Assembly (NCBI RefSeq): GCF_014839805.1
Contig: NC_051142.1
Span: forward strand, 4,154,001 to 4,218,000
Direction of reading: 5' to 3'
Length of the DNA stretch: 64,000 nucleotides
Source of the DNA: Manduca sexta
Taxonomy: Eukaryota; Arthropoda; Insecta; Lepidoptera; Sphingidae
The notes under the pieces were generated by a model. The model worked only from the letters and a program-made list of their open reading frames with translations. It did not search any database and was not told the DNA's origin. Below are positions 11,991-22,959 of the stretch, piece by piece. Within the stretch, counting starts at the first letter, position 1, and every line of letters begins with the position of its first letter. Position numbers and translations under genes: made by a program.

Positions 11991-14319
11991 TTTGTTGTTC
12001 ATGAATGTTTATTGGAACAATATTAGCAAAAGTTAAAACGAGTATGTGGATTCATTTATTACCGCAATATCAAAAAGACTTTGTATATATACAAATACAG
12101 TCCACTTTTTATTTATCACCTGTATCTCTAAATTAAAACATCCTCGAAAATTGTACCATTTATAATTTTAGTAGAAGTATTTTATAAGAACGTTTATAGC
12201 AGACTCATTTCGAACGAAATTCATTAGAACAGTAGAGTACTCGTATACACAAGATACAGATAAATTAAAAACCCTTTTAACTTAATTTTCCAAGTGCTCT
12301 AAAATATGTTTGTATAATTACCACACTTTGTAGAAAAGTTAAGTTGGTTGCAAGTAAAAAATGGGGTATCAACAGTACTGATAAAATATGCTTACACAAC
12401 GTCTTGCGAGCGTCTTATTTCCGAGGAAAAAGGAAAATCACATTATTAACCGGTAGGAAGTGTAAAAATATCATTCGAAAATATTCGCCATATTTTGAGA
12501 TAGCTTCTTTCGTTGAGTGGTAGCATATTTAGATTTTGACTGATTCTTCTAACTTATTTATTGTAGTTATAGCCATATATATTTATTGATATAAATATTA
12601 CCTGTATATTATTATTATTCAACAGATTTTATATATTGTATAATTTATTGTTTTAATGGAAATAAATGAAACACTAAAGTAATATTATGTTATATATTTT
12701 AGACGCCGACCAACGTTTTATTATAATTTATAGATATTAAGGACAGGCCTTCTAATGTAACTTTTACTGTACCATAAACTTAGGCATAATAAAAATATAT
12801 AACACCGTTAAAAATAATGAACTACAAACTATTAGCGGTCTACGAATGCTACGTTAGGTCTACGAATGTGCTACGAATGGTTACAACGCTACAGAAGTCA
12901 GGTGCTACGAGATCATATTCACCGCGCTCTAGCAAAATAATTTCCCTAACCAAGTGAACTTCAACTTCTAACTTTCACACAATAAATGAGTTTAATGTTA
13001 CGTCCGCTAATGGCTTGTACATAATGGATGTTAACCATGATCTGCATTGTGTTAGACTCAAAACTAAAAGTTACATTTATTTACTGTTTCTGACTTTAGT
13101 TTATATTGTACTTATGCATGAATATTTATATAGGTATTTTATTATAAAGTAAAATATTCAGCTTAAATCCACGGTTTAAAAGCTACTAAAATAGATACTA
13201 AATCGGTTACAAAAACATCATACCATAAAATCATAGCATTACCTTTTGCTTTCAATCATTATCTCCCCCACAATTTTCTATCACGGTGGCCTACAATTTC
13301 TAATAAAATAATTTATCAGTGTATGACATTAAACATTAGATTAGATAACAAATAGAGTGCAATACATACATCTGAACATGTTTACGCACGTCAGTCAATT
13401 GTCAACTCGGGAACTTTACCAATATAAATGTAAATTATAGCGTAGAGCAACAAAAACCTGAGCACATGCGCATATAAATAAAACATATTCTCTCATATGT
13501 GTGAAACAAAGAGATTCCCCTGCATACATTTTGACATGCCGGAATTCGGGGCGACTCAATTGGACAGTGTATCGTGTGACGCAGTAGCGAACGGTGAAAT
13601 TTTTGGAATGGAAACACGAGGCTACAAATTTTTGCCACAATTAACATAACACATGGAGTTCACGGTATAGGTCAGTTTAACAGAAAATAAAAAACTAAAA
13701 CAGCAATTTTGCGTAGACAATACGACTTCGAACATTTAAAGAATCGAAAAATTATACGTACCTAACTATAATTAATTAATGTCTCCATTTACTACAAAAT
13801 AATGTATTTATTTGAAATAAAACGATATAAGCAATAAAATAATAATCTTGGACGGAAGATACCTATATAGATTTTCAATATACTGTTGTATTAGTACTAA
13901 CATTTTTTTTCTCTTCAAAAAAATAAAATATAAAGGGTTTACTTTACATAAAGGAAATTGACAATTAAATTTAAAGCGTATAGCCGAATTGAAATTTGAA
14001 TTCATTTAGCTACTTACGTGGCTGACTCTACTTTCAATTACTACTATTAATTTATTACAAAATGTAGTAAAAGTATGTTAAAAGTTATCGTCGTTCGTTA
14101 CGCGTGAGTAACAAGCATATTACACATCGTAAAAAACGTTCCATGTAACCTCGTTCCAAAGAATTGAGTCCGGGATCGATAGATAATAAGTTAAACTGGT
14201 TTAATTCTCACGTATGTCGAGGGACAAATCGTTTCTGAAAAGTCGCCATAAAAAAGTATATTGTAGTATATTTTTATATTATATACCAGCAAACAACAAA
14301 GTATCAAGGGAATGATTTC
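11991..14319. other. 2.3 kb AT-rich DNA with one short repeat
   Basis: No gene supported. CTACGAATG recurs three times in 12838-12878. The family F copy at 13582 is the only dispersed repeat recognised. Confidence 0.5.
13582..13705 (+). repeat. hAT-like MITE (family F), degenerate copy
   Basis: Begins CAGTAGCGAACGGTGAAATT and follows the family F order (ACACGAG, AATTAACATAACAC, TTTAACAGAAAATAAAAAAC) to about 13705. The right terminus is not recognisable. Confidence 0.5.
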
Positions 14320-14363
14320 TACAGTTCGCAATACTTCACGCGGGCGAGTCCGCCAACACCTAG
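14320..14363 (+). mobile_element. Helitron-like 3' end remnant
   Basis: CACGCGGGCGAGTCCGCCAA followed by CACCTAG and T, with CTAG at 14360-14363. Only the hairpin and terminus are recognisable. Confidence 0.5.
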
Positions 14364-14378
14364 TGATTAATAAAACAC

Positions 14379-14603
14379 AAGCATCTCACGCCTGTCATCC
14401 TCAAATGGGTAGGCAGCGACGCAACTAGTGTGCCCACTTTGCACCACGCAATCCTGTTCCATGATATAATAGGAGTGATGTCGCCATATTCAGACTAAAA
14501 CTGAGAAAAAAACAATATCACTGTGCCCGACCCGGAATTCGAACCCAAGATCTCAGACCAGAAATATCGCGCACGCAATACAACTACCCACCTGAGGTAG
14601 TTA
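14379..14603 (-). mobile_element. tRNA-derived SINE family B, diverged copy
   Basis: Minus-strand copy with the complete order: 3' end (CTCACGCCTGTCATCC), body, and head. The plus strand shows GGAATTCGAACCCAAGATC, the reverse complement of a tRNA box B (GGTTCGAATTCC-like), then CAACTACCCACCTGAGG, the complement of the box A region. Substitutions are numerous, so it is old. Confidence 0.8.
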
Positions 14604-14609
14604 TTAAAA

Positions 14610-14804
14610 TACTAGTATAAACAATTATACAGTCGTTATTGTTTGATTGAACGCGATTATTTCAGGAATTACTAAACCTATTTTGATATTTTTATCACTC
14701 AAAGGGAGCTAGCTACATTACTCCTGAGGCAACTCTTTATCCCAGGAAAATGTAAAACGGACATTTAGCCCCGAGAAACAGGCGGAGCCACGAGCGGAAG
14801 CTAG
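14610..14804 (+). mobile_element. Helitron-like element, short copy
   Basis: Ends with GGCGGAGCCACGAGCGGAAG and CTAG at 14801-14804, followed by T. The body contains TTTGATTGAACGCGATTATT and TACATTACTCCTGAGGCAAC, which align with the copy at 7705-7878. The 5' end is not crisp. Confidence 0.6.
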
Positions 14805-15961
14805 TTATTGATATAATACATGGTAATAAAGAGAATTTACACAAAGACATCCCGATCAATTCTAATATCAAACAGATACATCATATAAATACCCAACATA
14901 TTTCTAATAACTCAACTAACTCGAGCAGTAACCCGTAATAAGTTAATAAATTGCTCTAGAAAAACTGATATCCCTATGAATCCCGGAGCTCATTTCTCGT
15001 ATCTTTGTAATAGAGATGAGCTAATATCGATTCCGTTGGACGCGCCGTGATCCGGCTGTCACTTGCTTCCCTCACTACCTACGCTTTATTTACCAACGGG
15101 AATTGGATCACGATTTTTTTTTATCGTATAGTATTCCAATCCCGTTTAGAACACGCTTTCTTTGTTTGAGTAATGAAAACGCCAATCACTACTAGAAAAT
15201 TTAAACAAAAATTTATAGTACAATTTGTTGTTTTATAGTTTGTACTGTATGCAGTAGTTCTATACAAATTAATAACGAACGCAATCAAATGCCACTTGAT
15301 TCTACTTGATTGTTAAATAAGCCTTGTTTTTATAGTTTGAAAAAAGCGAGATTACAAAGACAGAATATATATTTTTTTTGCGTGACTAGAAAATACATAT
15401 CCTCGTCATTTGTTTAACTGATTTATCCTATCACCTTTAAAACAATATTGCATAAAGTAAAAATGACGGCAAAAAAACAGGGTTTTATTTTCCTACCCAG
15501 CTTATAATTACACGTACAACCATTTTGGAAAATTGGGTAATAAACAACTAAATAAATAAACTAAAAACATATATCGAAAATACATCAGAGTTGTAATAAA
15601 CGCACCTCTACAATAAGCAATTAGAACACTCTAACACGTCGCTTAGTATTCTGCACGGCCGCGCGTGTTCGTTAACACAAGTGCGTGACTATCGAGTGTA
15701 CTTGAGACGTAACAAATGTGGAACTAGACGTTTGATTTGTGAAGGCAGGCGTTTGAATTCGGATTTAATTAAAAATTACGATTCGGTGACTTGGAAAAAT
15801 TAAATAATTTTGTTTTTTTCTTAACCACTTTTTCAATGATATTACTGTTGCTACTCTATCCTTTATATTTCATTTTAACACACATTATAGATTAATACTA
15901 TAACCAAGGCAAGGATTGCTACTACGAATGAGGCATATTCATACAAATATATTTTACCATA
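14805..15961. other. unique DNA, nothing firm seen
   Basis: No gene supported. 15640-15760 is richer in CpG than its surroundings (GCACGGCCGCGCGTGTTCG), but no promoter or exon can be assigned. Confidence 0.4.
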
Positions 15962-16947
15962 TAGTCCATTGAAATGTTACATTTTTTAGGCTTTACTTTG
16001 CGTTTTTTAGAGGACGCAATTTTATTTTTTTGAAGTGTAGGGGGGGTCAGTCTAAAGCTAAAACCAAGTTTGTGGGGTCGCCACCCTTGTCCCACGGCCG
16101 CCATCTTGAAAATAGGGGTTGAAATGGTTTTACGATGTATCTCTTAAACTATTTATCTGACAAAAATGTATAAACATTTTTTGTTGCAAATTAAATTCTC
16201 TACAACTTTGGTCTAGTAACTTTTGTCGTAGAACTATAAATAAAAAAGTTATAAGCGAAAATGTTAAGAAATTCAATGTTAAGCAATGTCCATTGCAACG
16301 TCATCAGAACGTGTGTTTATAAGGTTCATAATACTTTTATTGTACTATCATTAATACCCAAATACCCAAGGGACCATTAGGGAAGAAAAGAACATCTGCC
16401 TGCTATTATTATTATTATTTTAACCTCTTATTGTAAGAATAGCTGAAGACAACTTCAACACAATATTATCAGCTATTCTTACAATAAGAGAGGTTAGAAA
16501 TAATAATAATAATAGCAGGCAGATGTTCTTTTGTTTCCTAATGGTCCCTTGGGTATTTGGGTATTAAAGAGAGTACAAAAAAAGTATTATGAACCTTATA
16601 AACACACGTTCTGATGACGTTGCAATGGACATTGCTTAACATTGAATTTCTTAACATTTTCGCTTATAACTTTTTTATTTATAGTTCTACGACAAAAGTT
16701 ACTAGACCAAAGTTGTAGAGAATTTAATTTGCAACAAAAATGTTTATACATTTTTTGTCAGATAAATAGTTTAAGAGATACATCGTAAAACCATTTCAAC
16801 CCCTATTTTCAAGATGGCGGCCGTGGGACAAGGGTGGCGACCCCACAAACTTGGTTTTAGCTTTAGACTGACCCCCCCTACACTTCAAAAAAATAAAATT
16901 GCGTCCTCTAAAAAATGCAACCCCAAATGTAACTTTTCAATGGACTA
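15962..16947. mobile_element. ~1-kb foldback (snap-back) element
   Basis: Two arms of about 480 bp (15962-16446 and 16469-16947) are nearly perfect reverse complements around a 22-bp spacer. The ends are TAGTCCATTGAAA and TTTCAATGGACTA. Mismatches are few: a short block 20-45 bp inside each end, a TTGTACTATCATT versus TTGTACTCTCTTT difference, and repeat-length changes in an (ATT)n tract. ATA directly flanks both ends, which could be a 3-bp target duplication or part of a TA-type site. There is no transposase. The 60-codon frame found in the left arm also exists in part in the right arm and has no recognised motif, so it is not called. Confidence 0.85.
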
Positions 16948-17137
16948 ATAGGCAACACGCGTATTTTGAAATAATTGTTTTTTTTATTTATTTTATTTGT
17001 AACAAAATTATTTTAAAAATATTTCTAATACAGTCCAAGAATTTCCTGACGCTGCTAATATATTCATAAGATGACCATGCTCCTGAGATAAATAAGTTCT
17101 TATATCAACATAATTTAAAAAGGTCTTGTGATACAAT

Positions 17138-17697
17138 CATCATGCTTCATCCCCGAAGGAGTAGGCCGAATGTACCAGAACACCCATTTATCGCCAAATA
17201 TAATATGATAGGACCATATAAGCGGCGATAGCCTAGTTGGGTGTGAAACAGACTGCCGAGACGAATGGCCGCAGGTTCAAATCCCAAGGGCACACACCTC
17301 TGACTTTTCTAAAAAATCATGTGTGTATTCTTTGTGAATTTATCGTTCGCTGTAACGGTGAAGGAAAACATCGTGAAGAAACCTGCACATTTGAGAAGTT
17401 CTCTATAGGAATTGCGAAGGTGTGTGAAGTCTACCAATCCGCACTAGGCCAGCGTAGTGGACTAAGGCCTAATCTCCTCAGTAGTAGAGGAGGCCCTTGC
17501 TCAGCAGTGGGCAATTATATAATACAGAGCTGATATTATTATTATTATTATATGATAGGATGCGAGTCTATCGCCATATCGCATACAAATTCTAGACTGG
17601 GCAGATAGGGAACAAAAAAACAAAATATTAATTTACCCGACGCGGGATTGCAACCTGCTCAGAGCAGTGGCTGTACTGTGTACGCAATACTACGCTA
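17138..17697 (-). mobile_element. SINE family B, split by a SINE A insertion
   Basis: The two halves, 17138-17213 and 17550-17697, form one minus-strand family B copy: 3' end CTTCATCCCCGAAGGAGTAG, then after the interruption CGAGTCTATCGCCATATCGC and a decayed box B complement (GGGATTGCAACCTGC). A family A SINE interrupts it. The head is cut at 17697, just at the insertion site of the next SINE. Confidence 0.85.
17214..17549 (+). mobile_element. tRNA-derived SINE family A, full-length copy
   Basis: Contains an RNA polymerase III split promoter: box A TAGCCTAGTTGG and box B GGTTCAAATCC about 40 bp apart. Then the tRNA-unrelated body (GGTGAAGGAAAACATCGTGA; GTGTGTGAAGTCTACCAATC; GTAGAGGAGGCCC) and an (ATT)n tail. 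A perfect 11-bp target duplication, ATATGATAGGA, flanks it at 17203-17213 and 17550-17560. The target lies inside an older SINE B. Confidence 0.92.
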
Positions 17698-17709
17698 ATA
17701 TATATACAT

Positions 17710-17971
17710 ACATACATACATAACATCACGCATTTTATCCCCGAAGGGGTATGCAGAGGCGCAACTAGGGCACCCACTTTTCGCCAAGTATGTTCCGTCC
17801 CATGATGTGATAGGGGGCGAGCCTATCGCCATATCGGGCACAAATTCCAGACTCCGGGCCGATACTGAGCAGAAAAACCCAAATATCACTTTGCCCGACC
17901 CGGGATTCGAACCCAGGACCTCAGAGCGCTATTGTACCGGACGTGCAATACAACTACGCCACCGAGGCAGT
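17710..17971 (-). mobile_element. tRNA-derived SINE family B, full-length reference copy
   Basis: On the minus strand the head TGCCTCGGTGGCGTAGTTG gives box A and GGGTTCGAATCCC gives box B, so it is tRNA-derived. The body GGCGATAGGCTCGCCCCCTA and the 3' end GCCTCTGCATACCCCTTCGG follow. A perfect 15-bp target duplication CTAATATATATACAT lies at 17695-17709 and 17972-17986. It is the best-preserved family B copy here, so probably the youngest. Confidence 0.92.
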
Positions 17972-17986
17972 CTAATATATATACAT

Positions 17987-20199
17987 CTCAATATGTCAAC
18001 AAGTAAAGCGAAAGTATTGTCAAAACAACGTAAGGTTGTGATTAATGTTGTAATCGTACAGACGACAGTGAAATCTAATTTGAAATTCAATTAAAGGAAG
18101 GCCTTTATTATTAATTCATTGTATTTTGTACCCTCGCTAATCAACATTCACCAGATTCATTTGTCTTTTAGAATTTGTAATGTATTTTTGAAAGTTTTGG
18201 TTCTTTACAACAAATTTTAATACTTTGAAATAATAATTGATTGGCCAGGTACTATTATGTGATATGAATAGTTAAAATCGAGTATAAATGTAATACTTAA
18301 GGCCGTTAACAATGTTTTATTTATTCCTAATTCGTATGGGCGGTTATAACTAATGGCGCTTATGACCAGGCGAACAAGCTCGTCCCCTCATTAAATTACA
18401 TAGAAAACATTAACACTGTTTGCCTTCCTTCTTCTAAAACAAACTATGAAGTCTAGTGCATTTAAAAAGGTACTCTCCGGGAATGGCAGGAGGTACTAAT
18501 TGGATCGTTATAGTCAGAAAGTACCTTTCCGTCTAAATGAATTTGTCTTCGCCGGGAATCGAGTTTGTATCGAGCGTATGCCTTTTTCCTTTTATTTACT
18601 CGGTTATTTTTCGGATATGATACCAGAATTATATGCTAATGGATTATACGCCTAGTGCAATACGTATTAGTGTTTTTATTCTCATTTTCAATCGTATCTT
18701 TAATAATTGTTTAGCTGGTTATCGTTAGCTTTTTTTTGTTTTCCATTGGAGAGTTTTGCTTTTTATTTTACTTTTACTTTTATGATTTAATCTGCCAACA
18801 ATAAATCTGGCACCAAAATAAATATGAGGTATGTATGTTGTATTTCCGTATTTACAATAAGATCAAAAAATAAAAACGAACAAAGCAGAATTTAGATATA
18901 ACATTATTATATTATCAACATATCTTATCTATAATAGAATATCAAAAATAAAAACAAAAATATACAACTAGTTTAGGCAACTCAATATTATATTACGCAG
19001 AAAACTTCAAAACAATATAGCCAAAATATTTTAATAATAACTTTCACAGAATTTCGCTTTCGATACCAAAATTGTAACCGACATGGTTCAAAGTTTCATG
19101 AAAAGACCTTATTAGCGTCACATTGGGGTAATAGCAAAATAGATACAATCAGCCTCAAAACTAGATAAGTAAAATCAAAACTTCAAAGTGCTTGTATACA
19201 TTGACTTCAATAAAATTATTATTTTTTCTGAATCTTAAATAAAGTTACCTCATTAAAGTTTATTTTAGTGAATAAAAACTTGCGATTTGAAATTTTGCAT
19301 TTTTTCAGCTACTTTTGTGACCTACGTACGTCGATGCTGAAACGTGGATTTATAGTTAGATTCACAGGTCGAGGGATTTATTGATTCTCAATACAACAAA
19401 AAATACATCCCTAATTAATTTAGTAAGTAGAATTTGTAGCCTTTCTTCTAAAGATAGCGATATAAGCCAGGCGCCTTATTTGTATTTCTGCCTACCCCAA
19501 AACAACGATGACTATGACATGACATTTTATGACAATCGCATGATAATACTTTCATCGTAATACACTCGTAGCCGTCGAGTGTATTTTTTAGTTCGCAAAA
19601 AAATGTTGCCCAATATTTATTTAGTATTCCCTCTACCTGTTGCTTACTTACGTACAACAGTGCACGGAACAATAGCCTTTCTTGCTAAAAAAAAAGAATG
19701 TATATTTCCTTAACTCTCGACATAAGTGATGAAAAAACCAACCCAAATGAAACATTGGAGGTAAACTCAATTTCGTGATGCGTCAAACGATATTAGCTAA
19801 TATAAGGAGGGCGGAGAGGTTTGGATGAGTTTTAAAATACTTTTCTCAGTCATGACGCGTATTATGATTGAAACGCGCGAAAATATTGTTTCTTCATTTT
19901 CGTCACCTCCAACGAGGATTAAGAAATCATGATAGCATCAAAAACCCAGCCTTTCATGTGCCCATAACTTATGACCGGGATAATCATTGTAGGTAGATTG
20001 CCTAAGTGTAATCATGAAGATCGGTTGTGTTGGTTACACCGGCTTTACAACGAAATATCGATACACGGGAGTATAGCATTATCCAAACGAGCATTGTTTC
20101 GAGTCCTTAACACTATATACACACACGGGCCGACCAAAACCTGCTGTTGCCTTATTCTGCGCCTACGAACAAAGCCAGGAATATCTTCTTGCACTAAGA
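17987..20199. other. 2.2 kb AT-rich DNA, no gene seen
   Basis: No coding region, repeat or RNA gene recognised. 18340-18600 is somewhat less AT-rich but carries no motif I can name. Confidence 0.5.
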
Positions 20200-20229
20200 T
20201 AACTTCGTGAAGCCGTCCCTGCGAAATAC

Positions 20230-20830
20230 TGCCTCGGGACTCCTCTCACTAAGTATGAGGCTCAAAGAGCCCCCGAATTTAAAAAACGCTCCCAGAGTCT
20301 TCGACAGCGGAACGCAAACCACCCGGATTATGGTCCGTCTTAGGGTCGCCTCATTAGAGTAGACGTGCGACTTGCCACTGCCACGCCACTGCTCGCCCCG
20401 CGACCTCACAAACGTGCGTTTGTGGTGATGCGTGGTGGTAATGCGCATTAATTCGTCTTGAAAGAAGAAGGATGGCGCCCCTCGCCACGACTTTCAGCTA
20501 CCGACCATGGCAGACAACACTGCCGGAAACGAGAGATCTCATCCCACGACTTCTTTAAAAAAGCTGTGTTGTAGGTCCTAGGGTGAGTATTCTTCGAGAG
20601 TGTGTTGGACTGTGCCCTCACGCCAGTATCCACAATAGTGGATCGCGGTAGACTCCTCTTTTCCGATCCAACACAGGAATGAGCTGAAACATTTACGACC
20701 CGTCAGAATCTGTGTCAGACGGAATGTCAATACCAAGTTGAGTATGAATTCTCTTAGGGCTAATCTCTGCCCGAGGCGGGTTGCGTTCTCTCACCAAAAG
20801 AACGGAAAACGGCCTTAACTAATGCATCAC
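20230..20830 (-). pseudogene. R1-clade non-LTR retrotransposon, decayed C-terminus
   Basis: Minus-strand translation, moving between frames, gives the end of an R1-type ORF2 protein: TFRLTQILTGRKCF, then a Cys-His knuckle region with HYC and TVQHTLEEYSP (the family has a CHHC zinc knuckle followed by DTAQHTLEECP), then in another frame DLSFPAVLSAMVGS and KSW (family: DLSLPAVV-AMLGSE-SW). In-frame stops interrupt it (after EYSP, before DLSF, before KSW), and at least one frameshift separates the blocks. The reverse transcriptase and endonuclease parts are absent. The higher GC content than the surroundings agrees with a retrotransposon origin. The clade assignment rests on recognised motifs, and the boundaries are approximate. 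Confidence 0.8.
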
Positions 20831-20979
20831 AACCCTAACACATAACAATGTCTAGCAATCACTAACAATAAAGTCACGCATTAGACAAAAGTATAAGGTG
20901 GACATTAATTTCAATTATAGCACACGCTTTCAATAGCAGTGCGAACTGCAGAGGTGTGCCGTCGGTTTGTTGACCGGGT

Positions 20980-20993
20980 GTTGCCATGGCAAC
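20980..20993. promoter_or_regulatory. perfect palindromic RFX X-box
   Basis: GTTGCCATGGCAAC fits the X-box consensus bound by RFX factors (GTNRCC, 0-3 bases, RGYAAC) on both half-sites. A TCAGT arthropod initiator-like sequence lies at 21047-21051 and a GTATGT donor-like sequence at 21099, so a promoter plus short leader exon reading rightward is possible. RFX sites often sit within about 150 bp upstream of ciliary genes. No coding sequence follows that I can recognise. Confidence 0.45.
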
Positions 20994-21051
20994 CGCTGGA
21001 CAGGAAACTACCGCCGTTTTATGATCACCCTTTATTGTTCAAAGTGTCAGT

Positions 21052-22768
21052 AAGCTTATATGGGGTGCGCTATCAGAACGCAAGTGAAGTGTTAAGTGGT
21101 ATGTTATAACAATAATTATTAGACTGTTTTACTTTTCGATTTAGTGGCTAGGTAGAGGAATGCTCTTAAAATAAATCCTTACTTGATTTCAATATGTAGT
21201 TTTGGCAATATTTTATAATTTTTTAATCGAATAACAATCAATTTAAATGCAATTTAAAACTAGGACAATAAGTTTTAATATTAGTTTCGGCTATAACAAA
21301 AACGTGCCGAATCGGGTCGGCGCATTCCTTACTGACGCACTTTCAATAATTGTATATGCAAGTAAATGAACGTGACACGACGCGCCCCCTCGAAAATGAA
21401 CATAGACATCACAATGTTACTTCCGTTCATAGTCTTTGGCTGCATTACCTCGAGTCACGAGAACACTTCACTATAGGTTCATGTCCTAACGTTTTAATTT
21501 CGTCAACGAAATTCATGCCAGTACCCGGAACAAAATTCACAATTTTTATTACTCAATTTTGCACGTCCGCCATTGCAAAAGCGCCAGTTTTTCCAGCTTC
21601 ACAAAGAGACAACGTTTTTTTGACACAGCGGCTGCCTTCTGTTGAAAATACAATTACTTCTTTAAAAATTGAACTATGATACATCTATAGGAAATGGTAT
21701 AGAAGTTTGTTGTGTTATTATTATTTTAATAAGTTATCTATGAAATATGGATCCTATAATGGAGGAGGAAATTTCATATGGGAAGACATTTTGAAGATAC
21801 AAATTTAGTATGTAGTCAATTTTAGATACTCAATTATGTGCGCTTCAGAGGCTATATAGAGTTTTTTTTTTTTGACACTCTTAGTGATAGAACATCATGC
21901 CGATCCTCTGGATGGAGCAGAGGGCTTTCACAATTACTCCATTTTAATCGATCTTGAGCTTTATGTTTGATATCACGAAGTTAGAAGATGATATGTATGA
22001 GTAGTGTTTACCGGCAACAAGTTGCAGCGTCTGCGCTTCTCACGATAATCTACAAATGAGATAATATAGTTTTTCCGTAGTATAATGTATTAAACTAGAC
22101 AAAATATGGCCGATGTTTTAAATTACAAAACAAAATATAATATTAAAATAGTGGTCGGTCACTATTAGAAATTACGCCGGCGATTTTAATATAATATTTA
22201 CAATACATATACCTACATTTTATTTTTTCCACTCGTCGATATAAACTTTAATTATGGCACATCTCACACTCCGTGCACGCAAGTTTTTAAAAAAAGGATA
22301 TAAAGATTTTTGTTACATATTAATATTTAGATTATACAACTGCGAAAGCATAGTCAATTTTTTTTACAAGCAATGATATTTTAGCACAACAAAATATAAA
22401 TATGACACGACTCACCCAGCGTCGTAATATTATTATTTAAAAAGCGAGTTCTTTCTTGACAAGACGTAAAACGGAACGTCATTATCCACTCAGTGTTTAT
22501 TGCTTGACGCCTTAACTCGAGATCTCTTACGGTTTATACTTCTGTACCACTCTTGTGCACGTTACTATATATCCATTTATTGCGTCGTATTCTTTTGTGG
22601 GGTTAGTGAAGGCGGCAATGCGTTCTTCGGCTGTAAGGGTACATAAGCCGACATAAACGCTTACCTTATGCTTGTATATCTCTCGTAATTTCAATATGCT
22701 GAGTTTCGACGGGCTACGACTATGTATAGTTATTCCTATAAAGTAAAATTCTGTATGTATAATATTAA
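21052..22768. other. 1.7 kb mostly unique DNA, no firm gene
   Basis: A 109-codon plus-strand frame at 21350-21679 has no recognised domain. 21860-21990 resembles a degenerate dispersed repeat, unassigned. Confidence 0.4.
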
Positions 22769-22959
22769 TTAAATGTTTTTATTTTATGCAATATACCTAT
22801 AATAAACGTACAAATACAATGTACTAAAAATGTATAATATAAACACATTGTCAATTATTATATAATTGCGTTCATTGGACAAAAATTATTTCTATATGTT
22901 TAGTTACATTGTATTTGTACGTTTATTAGGGGTTTATTGCACAAAATAAAAACATTTAA
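22769..22959. mobile_element. short palindromic MITE flanked by TTAA
   Basis: Inverted arms of about 55 bp: AAATGTTTTTATTTTATGCA, then AATAAACGTACAAATACAAT on the left, and their near-exact complement on the right. TTAA occurs at both outer ends (22769-22772 and 22956-22959). TTAA targets are typical of piggyBac-type elements, but here TTAA is continuous with the arms, so the superfamily is uncertain. An inner pair (TTGTCAATTATTATATA and TAATAATTGACAATATA) overlaps the right border. Confidence 0.6.

Noticed and set aside
15922..16104. 60-codon frame in the foldback left arm
   Set aside because: Its sequence is mostly the arm itself and is repeated in the other arm; no transposase motif.
17237..17533. 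98-codon plus-strand frame
   Set aside because: Lies entirely inside the family A SINE, a polymerase III-type element with no protein.
17700..17973. Possible functional tRNA gene
   Set aside because: Box A and box B are present, but there is no cloverleaf with paired acceptor arms; it is a SINE head with a target duplication.
21350..21679. 109-codon plus-strand frame
   Set aside because: Long for chance here, but no domain, no splice context and uneven composition; left as unassigned DNA.
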